From Chryseobacterium sp. CH21 (GTDB lineage: Bacteria; Bacteroidota; Bacteroidia; Flavobacteriales; Weeksellaceae), in assembly GCF_004119445.1 (NCBI RefSeq), contig NZ_QICI01000003.1, forward strand, positions 1 to 64,000: a stretch of DNA of 64,000 nucleotides, in the 5' to 3' direction. The position numbers and the translations under genes are program-made. Below, piece after piece: positions 18,235 to 26,529 of this stretch (positions are counted from its first letter, which is position 1; the number at the start of each line of letters is the position of its first letter). The notes below the pieces were generated by a model. It worked only from the letters and a program-made list of their open reading frames with translations. It was not told the DNA's origin and did not search any database.

Positions 18235-19065
18235 TTAATGATGATCAAGCTTTTTCCAGATTTTCTGGTCTTCAATCTGATGATAATTCTTTTCAATAGT
18301 GGAAAACCTGAGGGTTTCTTTTGCTCCCAAAGCCAGAAAACCTAAATTTTCCAGACTGTTATCGAAAAGTTTGAATACCCTTTCCTGCAGTTCTCTGTCA
18401 AAATAAATAAGAACATTTCTGCAGATAATCAGCTGGAAACTATTGAAAGAGCTGTCTGAAACAAGGTTGTGGGTAGATAAAATAAGTTTTTCCTGTAAGC
18501 TTTTATCAAACTTTACACTATCATAATTGGCTGTATAGTAATCTGAAAAATCACGTTTCCCTCCTGAAAGCATATAGTTTTCAGAATATAATTTCATCTG
18601 ATATAATGGAAAGACACCAGCTCTGGCTGTCTCAAGAACTGCGGGATTCAAATCTGTACCATAAATCAGGGATTTATCATACAGCCCTGCTTCTTTCAAT
18701 AAAATAGCAATAGAATAAGCTTCTTCTCCCGTAGAGCAACCAGCAATCCAGATCCTGATCAGTGGATAAGTACCTAACTGAGGCAGAACTTTCTCCCGTA
18801 ATGCTTTGAAAAAAGGAGGATCCCGAAACATTTCTGTAACGTTTACCGTAACTTCTTCTACAAAACGTTTTAAATATTCTGCATCATTCATAATGGTATA
18901 TCTAAGTTCCGCAAAGCTGGTAAACCTGTCCAAAAGGCATATCCTGTTTACTCTTCTTTTAAACGAAGCCCTGCTATAACCGGAAAAGTCATAGCCATAC
19001 ATTTCATAGACATCGTTGATCAGATATTCTATTTCTTCATCTTTTACGATACTTGGTTCCAGCAT
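18235..19065 (-). CDS. CheR-type protein-glutamate methyltransferase
   Basis: The 276-residue protein has an N-terminal helical CheR domain (YDFSGYSRASFKRRVNRIC, then VNVTEMFRDPPFFKALREKVLP). A SAM-binding domain follows, with IRIWIAGCSTGEEAYSIAILL (about residues 103-123), IYGTDLNPAVLETARAG and LIICRNVLIYFD. CheR methylates glutamates on receptors; here, as in other Bacteroidota without flagella, the target may be the coiled-coil of a hybrid kinase. ATG at 19065 abuts the stop of the upstream receiver gene, indicating translational coupling. Confidence 0.9.
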   Translation of the reverse strand: MLEPSIVKDEEIEYLINDVYEMYGYDFSGYSRASFKRRVNRICLLDRFTSFAELRYTIMNDAEYLKRFVEEVTVNVTEMFRDPPFFKALREKVLPQLGTYPLIRIWIAGCSTGEEAYSIAILLKEAGLYDKSLIYGTDLNPAVLETARAGVFPLYQMKLYSENYMLSGGKRDFSDYYTANYDSVKFDKSLQEKLILSTHNLVSDSSFNSFQLIICRNVLIYFDRELQERVFKLFDNSLENLGFLALGAKETLRFSTIEKNYHQIEDQKIWKKLDHH

Positions 19066-19431
19066 CTATGAAAGTTTTTCTATTGCCATTAGTAAAAGGT
19101 CCACATCAATGGGCTTTGAAACATAATCATCAGCGCCTACCTCAATACATTTCTGACGGTCTTCAGGCATAGCCTGTGCGGTTACTGCAATAACCGGAAT
19201 ATCTTTGATTTCAGGAGTATCTCTTATGATTCTTACGGCTTCATAGCCATCTATTCCAGGCATCATCATATCCATAAGTACTATTGAAAAATCAGGATCA
19301 GCTTGTAGCATATCCAGAGCTTCCTGAGCCATTGTACAGGTTTCTACTGCATATCCACGGGCCTTAAGGGTGAGTTTCAATGCGAATATATTGCGTGGAT
19401 CATCATCCACAATTAAAATTTTCTTTTTCAT
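19066..19431 (-). CDS. Single-domain response regulator (receiver)
   Basis: The 121-residue REC domain has the acidic pair in LIVDDDPRN, phospho-acceptor D54 in VLMDMMMPGIDGYE, and the T/K switch residues in AVTAQ and YVSKPIDVDLL. It is closely similar to the third receiver of the large upstream kinase (DDDxRNIF, MDMMMPxxDGYE), suggesting duplication within the operon. It lies 15 bases after the large kinase and is directly joined to cheR. It likely accepts phosphate from one of the two kinases. Confidence 0.88.
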   Translation of the reverse strand: MKKKILIVDDDPRNIFALKLTLKARGYAVETCTMAQEALDMLQADPDFSIVLMDMMMPGIDGYEAVRIIRDTPEIKDIPVIAVTAQAMPEDRQKCIEVGADDYVSKPIDVDLLLMAIEKLS

Positions 19432-19446
19432 CAGAATTTTATCTGT

Positions 19447-22400
19447 TTAACTTTCATACAACCAAACGCGAAGCAGCGACAACAACTGATCAATATCTAC
19501 AGGTTTTGAGATATAATCCGAAGCTCCGGCCGTAATGCATTTCTCACGGTCGCCAATCATTGATTTTGCGGTTACTGCTATAATAGGCAGCCTTTTAAAT
19601 GCCGGCATTTTTCTGATCTGTTTTATGGTTTCATAGCCATCCATTTCCGGCATCATCATATCCATTAAAATGACATCTATATCCGGATGTTGATGAATTT
19701 GCTCCAAGGCATGCTTTCCGTCCATGGCTACGATAACCTCCACTTTATATTTTTCCAGTGCTTTGGTTAAAGAAAAAATATTGCGGACATCATCATCGGT
19801 AATCAGTACTTTTTTGCCACTCAGAACCTCTGTTAAAGAGCCCAGCATTCTGCCTGTGTTACTTTCTGCTGAATTGTTTTTTTCTTCTACCAGATGCAGG
19901 AACAACCCTACTTCATCTAAAATTCTTTGGTATGAGTGTGCTGTTTTTACAACAATTGAATCTGCATACTGTTTTATTTTAAGCTCTTCTTCTTTAGATA
20001 AATGATGTTCTGTAAAGATGATGATGGGAAGGTTTTCCAGTCCTTCATGGCTTTTGATGGATTCTATGACGTGATAATCATTTCCTTTTGTGCTTCCAAT
20101 ATCCAGAATAACGCAGTCCACAAGATCCGAAGTCAGTGCTTTTACACTATCTTCCACTGTATGTTCTACGGATAAAGAAATATTAAAATTGCTCAGGAAA
20201 TAAGACAGTGCACTGGCATGTTTGGCATTTTCTTCTACAATCAGAACTTTTTGAGATCCTTTTTTCAAAGCTTCTTCAATTGTTTTGAATACGTCGGTCA
20301 TTTTATCCAAAGCTACCGGCTTGTTAATGAAGTCAACAGCACCTTTCATCAAACTTTCTTTTTTAAGATGAAGCACAGACATCATATGAACCGGAATATG
20401 TTTGGTATAAAGATCAGACTTCAGTTCGTCCATGACCTCCCAGCCATCTTTTACAGGAAGCTGAACGTCCAGTAAAATAGCATGCGGATGGTACTTCTGA
20501 GCCGCTGAAAGCCCATGGTCTCCTCTTACTACAACCACTCCTTTATAGCTCTGCAAATGGGCATATTTCAATAAAGCTTTTGCAAAATTGATATCATCTT
20601 CAATGATCAGAATAACTTTATCTCCTTCCTGAATATTTTCTCTGTCGTCCGCTACATCTTCAGGAATTTCAAGGGTATTTACGGGAATTAATTTTGTTTC
20701 TCCATCATCAAGAATATTTTGGATTTCTTCCACATCTTCACGGATCACCTCTACAAGATCCTGATCTGTTTCAGAGTGCGTGATTTCAGTTACGGCATAT
20801 ACAGGAATGATAAAACTGAACTCACTTCCCTTGTCTATCTCGCTTTTCAGAACCAGCTCACCTCCAAGAAGTCTTGCAATTTCGCGACTTATCGACAGCC
20901 CCAAACCTGTACCTCCGAACTTTCTTTTGGTAGAGCCGTCTGCCTGCTGAAATGCTTCAAAGATGATTTTTTGCTTGTCCTCAGCAATTCCAACACCTGT
21001 ATCTTTCACTGAGAATATAATAAAAGCAGGTTTTTCAGAATGTTTTTTGATGTGTAAACCGATGCTTCCTTTTGTGGTAAATTTTAAAGCATTTGACAAT
21101 AAATTTCTCAATACCTGATCGATTCTTAGGCGGTCACTTTCGATAACCTTCTGTACATTTGCATCAATTTCGATATTAAACGGAAGCGCTTTCTCCTGGA
21201 ATACCGGATTGAAAAGACTTTTCAGATCTTTCACCACTTCTTCAAGGGTTACGTCCTGATATTCAAGAGTCATTTTACCGGATTCTATTTTGGCAAGATC
21301 CAGAATTTCATCAATAAGGGTTAATAAGCTTGTTCCCGAACTATGAATTACTTTGGCAGATTCCATCTGGTCTTCATTGAGATTTTCATCAGGATTTTCC
21401 GTCATTAATCGGGATAAAAGAAGAATTGAATTCAGTGGAGTACGCAATTCGTGGGACATATTGGCTAAAAACTCAGATTTGTATTTGGTGCTTAATGCCA
21501 GCTCCTCTACTTTTTTCTGAATTTCATTATTACGTTCAGCAATCAAATGATTTTTTTCTTCCAGCAATCTAGAACGTTCTTCCAGTTCTGCATTGGCCTG
21601 CATCAGCTCTTCCTGCTGTACTTTAAGCTCTTCTTCCGATGCCTGAAGTTTTTGGGTTTGTGCTTCCAGTTCTGTATTCAGATTTTCAAGCTCAGAGTGC
21701 TGAACCTGCAATTCTTCAGACTGCGTCTGCGTTTCTTCCAGCAGCTGCTGTTCTTTTTCTCTGCCTTTTGCTGCGCTCAGGGCAATTCCTATATTGGTGC
21801 AACATTCCTCAAAGTAGCTTATTCTGTCTTCCTCAAAATTAGAAGTAGCTCCAAGCTCCAATACTCCTATTATGTGGCCGTCGGCAAACAGCGGAAGCAA
21901 TATAATTCCGTAAATTTTTATGGTACTGCTGGCAAAAGTGACCACAAAATCCTCTTCATGAAGGTTATTATAAACCTGTGTCTTCGCATTAACAAAAGCC
22001 TGTCCCACCATTCCTTCTCCGGGCTCAAAAGCTTTTTTCATATTGGATTCTAATCCAAATGCTTTATTAAGCTTTAAAATACCTTCATCATATAAATACA
22101 GGGAGCCATTAATGCAATTTCCGTATTCAATCAGCTGCATTAAAGATTTATTGGAAACTTCCTGCACAGTCTTATTCCCTACCAGGGATTCATTGAGTAA
22201 AGCAAGTCCTTTCTGACGCCAGTCACTCTTATTAATTTTATCAAAAGAGGTTTTGAGGGATTCTGTCATGTGATTGAGAGATCCTACAAGATCTCCAAGA
22301 TCATCTTGAGCATTATCCGCTATTTTTTCACTGTAATCACCATTAGCTACTCTGTTGGCTATCTTTTGAATAGCACTTACACGGCGTGTCATTTCTTCAT

Positions 22401-23055
22401 CTTTTTCTTTAAGCATTTTCTCCAGCTTATCTCTTCGGATAAGATCTGCACGCATCTTTATATAGAAGAATGTAGTGACTACTACTGCAGCCATTGCAGA
22501 AAAAAGGATAAAAATAACAGTTGTACCGGAGGAACGGTTGAGATCGTTATTTTTAAATTCAACCTGACTTTCTTCATATTGTACAAAATCATTGACAATT
22601 TTCCGGCACTGATCCATATAGGTTTTACCCTCCGTAATCTCCTGTTGCGTCATGATAATACCTCTTCGTCTGTTCTCAACCAAATGCTTCAGGTTCTGCA
22701 TTACCTGATCAACTGCTGTTTTTAAACCGGCAAGTCTTTGAATTTGATTCTGATCATTGATACCCAAAGATTCAGCACGTACCAAAGCTTTAGGATATTC
22801 TCTTAATCCCCGTTTATAAGGTTCAAGAAAATCTTCCCTTCCGGTAAGCTGATACCCTCTGTTTCCTGTTTCTGCATCCAGTAAAGCAACCAGCACATCT
22901 TTCACGGCTGTTACAGAACGTCTGCTTTTGGAAAGACTTTCACGGTGATTCATTTGATTTTGAATACTCCAATAAGAGGCCAGTGAGCTGGCTATTAAAA
23001 TCAAAAGGGAAAGACCTACTCCAAACTGAAGATTTCTTATTATTTTTTTCGGCAT
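19447..23055 (-). CDS. Hybrid histidine kinase: CHASE3-HAMP-GAF-coiled coil-HisKA-HATPase-REC-REC-REC
   Basis: The 1202-residue membrane sensor has TM1 at about residues 8-28, a periplasmic four-helix domain with the CHASE3 signature (LVALLDAETGNRGYQLTGREDFLEPY), TM2 at about 178-198, and a HAMP linker. A GAF domain follows (about 295-430), then a long glutamate/glutamine coiled coil (about 435-520). HisKA has phospho-acceptor H535 in SHELRTPLNS, and the ATPase has N, G1 and G2 boxes (NALKF, DTGVGI, GTGLGLS). Three receivers follow (LDVQLPVKDG, LDIGSTKGND, MDMMMPEMDG). The second receiver is less canonical (EEN in place of the DD pair). This architecture is frequent beside cheB/cheR in Bacteroidota. 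The coiled coil is a candidate target for CheR. The input signal is unknown. Confidence 0.9.
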   Translation of the reverse strand: MPKKIIRNLQFGVGLSLLILIASSLASYWSIQNQMNHRESLSKSRRSVTAVKDVLVALLDAETGNRGYQLTGREDFLEPYKRGLREYPKALVRAESLGINDQNQIQRLAGLKTAVDQVMQNLKHLVENRRRGIIMTQQEITEGKTYMDQCRKIVNDFVQYEESQVEFKNNDLNRSSGTTVIFILFSAMAAVVVTTFFYIKMRADLIRRDKLEKMLKEKDEEMTRRVSAIQKIANRVANGDYSEKIADNAQDDLGDLVGSLNHMTESLKTSFDKINKSDWRQKGLALLNESLVGNKTVQEVSNKSLMQLIEYGNCINGSLYLYDEGILKLNKAFGLESNMKKAFEPGEGMVGQAFVNAKTQVYNNLHEEDFVVTFASSTIKIYGIILLPLFADGHIIGVLELGATSNFEEDRISYFEECCTNIGIALSAAKGREKEQQLLEETQTQSEELQVQHSELENLNTELEAQTQKLQASEEELKVQQEELMQANAELEERSRLLEEKNHLIAERNNEIQKKVEELALSTKYKSEFLANMSHELRTPLNSILLLSRLMTENPDENLNEDQMESAKVIHSSGTSLLTLIDEILDLAKIESGKMTLEYQDVTLEEVVKDLKSLFNPVFQEKALPFNIEIDANVQKVIESDRLRIDQVLRNLLSNALKFTTKGSIGLHIKKHSEKPAFIIFSVKDTGVGIAEDKQKIIFEAFQQADGSTKRKFGGTGLGLSISREIARLLGGELVLKSEIDKGSEFSFIIPVYAVTEITHSETDQDLVEVIREDVEEIQNILDDGETKLIPVNTLEIPEDVADDRENIQEGDKVILIIEDDINFAKALLKYAHLQSYKGVVVVRGDHGLSAAQKYHPHAILLDVQLPVKDGWEVMDELKSDLYTKHIPVHMMSVLHLKKESLMKGAVDFINKPVALDKMTDVFKTIEEALKKGSQKVLIVEENAKHASALSYFLSNFNISLSVEHTVEDSVKALTSDLVDCVILDIGSTKGNDYHVIESIKSHEGLENLPIIIFTEHHLSKEEELKIKQYADSIVVKTAHSYQRILDEVGLFLHLVEEKNNSAESNTGRMLGSLTEVLSGKKVLITDDDVRNIFSLTKALEKYKVEVIVAMDGKHALEQIHQHPDIDVILMDMMMPEMDGYETIKQIRKMPAFKRLPIIAVTAKSMIGDREKCITAGASDYISKPVDIDQLLSLLRVWLYES

Positions 23056-23060
23056 TAAAA

Positions 23061-24536
23061 TTAGTTTAGTGGTAATGTGAAATAAAAAGTAGATCCTTCA
23101 TCTACTATACTGGAAACGCCAACGTTTCCATGATGTTGTTTGATGATCTCGGAGCAGATAAACAATCCGATTCCCATTCCCTGAAACTGTAGAGAAGATT
23201 CTTCTACACGATAGAATTTTTTGAAGACAGCATCCTGTTTAAAATCCGGGATACCAATTCCAAAATCGGTTACATTCACTCTTACTTCTTCAGCTTCTTC
23301 ATCTACAAAAGTGGTGACAATAACCTGATTATTATCTGGTGAATATTTGATAGCATTGGTCAGAAAGTTAATGAGCACCTGCTCTATACGGATTTCGTCT
23401 AAAGGAATTAAAATATCCGGTTTTGTTCCGTGACGCTCAATTTTCACTTCACGCTGATCATGAGTTTGTATGATTGTTTCAATTGCATTACTGATCAAAT
23501 TTTCCAGATTAACGGGTTTTTTATTGATTTTCAGCTTGCCATTTTCTATTTTAGAAACATCCAGCAGGTCAGTGATCAGGGTATTCAGCTTTTCAATCTG
23601 CCCCTGAACTTTTGTTACAAATCCTGCTTCTGAGCTTTCTTTATCGAGTTTCAATTTTCTTTCTAATAGCTGAACATAGGCTTTAATACTTGTTAAAGGA
23701 GTCTTCAGCTCATGGCTTGCGATGCTTAAAAATTCATCTTTTTCTTTTTCAACTTTCTTCTGATCATCAATATCGGTAAAAGTTCCCACCCAGTTTTTAA
23801 TACGGCCTTCATCATATACCGGAGTTACTCTAAGCAAATGATAGCGATAATTACCTGAAACCACATTTTTAATTCTAACTTCCAGCTCAAGAGCTTTTCC
23901 TTTTTTTCTGCATCTCTCAAATTCTTCTGTGATATCAGGGTCATCGGGATATATTTCAGGAAAATTCTGTTCGGAATCTGAATATTCATACCATTTACCA
24001 TTCACAAAATCAACGGTTCCTGATTCATTCAGGGTAAATGCAATTTGTGGAAGTGACTCCAGCATTAAGTGAAAATGGTCTATCTGAGACTTCATCGTCA
24101 CTTGTGATTCACGTCTTCCCTTAACCTCCAGCTCAAGATTCTGCTGAGTCTTTTTCATTGCTATATTCTGCTCCTGAAGATTATAGAATGTTTTTACTTT
24201 GAGTAAAAGAATTTCAGGATCTACAGGTTTGGTGACATAGTCTTTAGCACCAGAAGCATAGCCTTTTGTTATAAATTTTTTGTCTGTATTGACAGCGGAT
24301 AAAAATATAATGGGAACTTCTTTAGTTTTACTATAATCTGCCAGTGTTTCTGCTACTTCAAAGCCGTCCATATCAGGCATCTGAACATCCAGAATAATGA
24401 GGGCATAGTCATTCTTAAGGGCTTTACCCAGAGCCTCTTCACCAGAATTGGCTGTTTCCACCTGAAAATCTTTGGACTCTAGTAATTTTTGCAATGAATA
24501 AAGATTACTTTGATTGTCATCAACAATTAAAATCAT
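23061..24536 (-). CDS. Hybrid sensor: receiver-PAS-histidine kinase
   Basis: The cytosolic protein is about 491 residues from ATG 24536 (MILIVDDNQSN); an ATG five codons upstream (24551) is possible. The N-terminal REC has its aspartate in LDVQMPDMDG (residue 50). A PAS domain follows (about 140-255: LESLPQIAFTLNESGTVDFVNGKWYEYS), then HisKA with the phosphorylated His in SHELKTPLTS (residue 275) and an ATPase with NAIKYS, DFGIGI and GMGIGLF. It is the first gene of the six-gene operon, five bases before the large kinase. The order REC-PAS-kinase suggests that its activity is set by phosphate from another kinase. Confidence 0.88.
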   Translation of the reverse strand: MILIVDDNQSNLYSLQKLLESKDFQVETANSGEEALGKALKNDYALIILDVQMPDMDGFEVAETLADYSKTKEVPIIFLSAVNTDKKFITKGYASGAKDYVTKPVDPEILLLKVKTFYNLQEQNIAMKKTQQNLELEVKGRRESQVTMKSQIDHFHLMLESLPQIAFTLNESGTVDFVNGKWYEYSDSEQNFPEIYPDDPDITEEFERCRKKGKALELEVRIKNVVSGNYRYHLLRVTPVYDEGRIKNWVGTFTDIDDQKKVEKEKDEFLSIASHELKTPLTSIKAYVQLLERKLKLDKESSEAGFVTKVQGQIEKLNTLITDLLDVSKIENGKLKINKKPVNLENLISNAIETIIQTHDQREVKIERHGTKPDILIPLDEIRIEQVLINFLTNAIKYSPDNNQVIVTTFVDEEAEEVRVNVTDFGIGIPDFKQDAVFKKFYRVEESSLQFQGMGIGLFICSEIIKQHHGNVGVSSIVDEGSTFYFTLPLN

Positions 24537-24847
24537 AGAAGTTAAAATCAATAATTAGTTACAGATATTTAAACCTCAAAAATACTTACAATATTTCAAA
24601 GCATAGCAATTTTTAAAGTGTTATGAATAACTATTTCATACCACATTTTGTGCTTTAAACAGGAATAAAATGAGGATTAAGGCAGTTCATCTCATTTAAA
24701 AAAAATTTTATATAATTTCACAGAAAGCCAGATGATAAAACTCCTAAAACATACTTGAGCATTCATTATTAAAGATGTCCCCTTCAATCAATATCCTGAG
24801 CATTAAGCTACTCCGCCAAATAATTTGTAATTTTATGATCTCAGCCA

Positions 24848-24922
24848 GGCCTCATAGTTCAATGGATAGAATAAAAGTTTCCTAAACTTTAGATCCAGGT
24901 TCGATCCCTGGTGGGGCTACCA
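24848..24922 (+). tRNA. tRNA-Arg (anticodon CCT)
   Basis: A full cloverleaf is visible: acceptor GGCCTCA pairing with TGGGGCT (G-U at the first and fifth pairs), D arm GTTCAATGGATAGAA, anticodon stem AAAGT/ACTTT around TTCCTAA (anticodon CCT), T arm CCAGG TTCGATC CCTGG, and encoded CCA at 24920-24922. The stop codon of a decayed recombinase on the other strand overlaps its 3' end, which suggests a used integration site. The 296 bases between this gene and the kinase operon hold nothing I can support. Confidence 0.93.
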
Positions 24923-25715
24923 GACAGGGATAAGCTGTTTTTTTATCATTTTTTCATTATTCAAATCATATAACCTGTTGGATATAAGTGATATACTGCT
25001 TAATATAGAATTCACTCTGTTAGTTCGATAATCAATTCCTGTAAACTCAAGATTTTCGGGATATATCGAACTAATTATTTTTCTTTTTGCTTCTACACTA
25101 CTTGATTGGTATAATAATGATAAGTTAGATATAACTGATAGAGCCTTGTTTAAACGATCATCAACTTTTTCGGGATTACGAGTAGCAATTAAACAAGAAT
25201 GAAGTTCATTTTCCAGAATTTCAATTTTTTGTTTATACTGTGCTTTAATAATCATATAATCGTCATCTTCAATCTTTTCTGATAATAATTTTTCCAGTGC
25301 AAGAGCTATTTTAGCATTACAATTCTTTATTTCAGAAATTATTTTCTTTCTTCTATCGCCAGCTTTGCTATTGTACTTTTTATAAGCTGTTAATAGGATA
25401 TTTTGTAAGATTTTCTGAACCGATGGAAGAAATTCATATTTCTTTAATTCCTCAACAAAAAGATTATTGGTAAGTTCAGCACTTTGTCTAAATCCACAAG
25501 ATGATTTGCAAGATAGTAATAATATATTTTCTGACTTCCCTTTGATCCACTAGCAGTTAAATTTCTCCCACATTTAGGACAAGTCAAAAAACCTCTCAAT
25601 GGAAAAACCTCAGCAGAACTAAATTTTACATACTTTCGGATTTTTCTTTTATTACTTCTAAAATTAATTGAACTTTATTAAATAGGGTCTCACTTACAAG
25701 AGGAACATGTAAAGA
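24917..25715 (-). pseudogene. Large serine recombinase, C-terminal remnant
   Basis: Read leftward from about 25715, three frames give the end of a Bacteroidota-type serine recombinase. HVPLVSETLFNKVQ is the recombinase domain end. RGFLTCPKCGRNLTASGSKG is the zinc beta-ribbon, continued after a shift by SSCGFRQSAELTNN. A long helical tail includes the 112-codon frame 24917-25255, ending SISLISNRLYDLNNE. The N-terminal catalytic serine domain is absent. Two frameshifts separate the pieces, each repairable by one added base. Its 3' end abuts tRNA-Arg, so it may be the integrase of a lost island. Family identity rests on the zinc ribbon and tail. Confidence 0.7.
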
Positions 25716-25767
25716 TTTATTTTATATTTTTAAACCATCTTTTAGACAACGTTTTTGACTTCATTCT

Positions 25768-25813
25768 TAGTGGTCAATTTAGTCAGGAATTAGGTGGTCA
25801 GTTTATCTGGAAT
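25768..25813. repeat. Two 23-bp near-direct repeats resembling an IS21-type end
   Basis: TAGTGGTCAATTTAGTCAGGAAT is followed immediately by TAGGTGGTCAGTTTATCTGGAAT. They share the GGTCA-TTT-TC-GGAAT pattern. Tandem repeats of this kind form the termini of IS21-family elements. No istA or istB gene is present here, so only an end is left. It truncates the DJ-1-like pseudogene. Confidence 0.45.
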
Positions 25814-26160
25814 ATACACTATAAGCCCAATTACGATTTTTTTCATACGTTTTAAGCAGGAAATCTTGAAGTCTTTTATTGTTTGCCATTTGAACAAATC
25901 CACCTGGAATATAAATAGCTCTATAATTTTGTAAATCAACATCTTCAAGAGAAAATGATTTTTTTGTTCAAAACACCTGAGAAAATTAAGATCAAGGAAA
26001 TCATCATTTTTGTAGATCTGGCAGTAGATTGTTCTTTGCTAATTGCAAAATCAATTACATATTTATTCTTTATAAAAATAAAATAGGGACGAAATGTCTC
26101 AGGAAGAAGATGCCCTAAAGAAGCATTGCAAGGAATAATAAATAAAATCTTTTGTTTCAT
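25803..26160 (-). pseudogene. DJ-1/PfpI-like protein remnant
   Basis: Reading from ATG 26160 gives MKQKILFIIPCNASLGHLLPE, then FIFIKNKYVIDFAISK; after two frame changes come NDDFLDLNFLRCFEQK and SFSLEDVDLQNYRAIYIPGGFVQMANN. The last piece has the xxIPGG motif of DJ-1/PfpI hydrolases and chaperones. Each frame change is repaired by one extra A (T5 at 26007-26011, T7 at 25959-25965 on the plus strand). The C-terminus is cut off in the IS21-like repeat, losing the catalytic cysteine region. Family assignment is moderate. Confidence 0.5.
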
Positions 26161-26529
26161 TAGTTTCATTACTTTTTTTGACAAATTTTAGAAATTATCT
26201 ATTATGGATCAAACATTTAACAATAAGTATATTAAAAGTTTCGATCAACAGAACTTTTAATACATTTCTAATTCAACCTTAAGGGTTGGCACAGTCAATA
26301 CAACACTCAACACTTTTAATATTCATATCAAGTTGGTAATGAAATATTCTTATTGTTAAAAAAATTTATGTAGTCATTCAGATAAGATTTAAAAAAATGA
26401 GTTGTCATTCTTAAATAATTTCTTTTCTAATACTGAGATGCATGAATAAAAAACAATCTGGTTTTCACAATTAAATGAAATCCCAGATTATTTTTTTTTG
26501 GATAAATATATTGTTAAAATACTTCAGCA
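26161..26529. other. Gap between the DJ-1 remnant and the polyketide synthase
   Basis: There is no normal-sized gene. An 11-bp inverted repeat (TATTAAAAGTT at 26230-26240, AACTTTTAATA at 26252-26262) is followed by a 15-codon minus-strand frame at 26279-26326 reading MNIKSVECCIDCANP. It is cysteine rich and preceded by other short in-frame pieces (MTTHFFKSYLNDYINFF in another frame). It may be the end of a decayed gene or a tiny peptide; I cannot decide. Confidence 0.25.
26455..26499. terminator. Bidirectional terminator after the polyketide synthase
   Basis: AATCTGG (26455-26461) pairs with CCAGATT (26483-26489). T-runs follow the stem on both strands (TTTTTTTTT on the plus strand, TTTTTT on the minus strand). 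It ends the synthase transcript about 40 bases beyond the stop codon. Confidence 0.55.
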
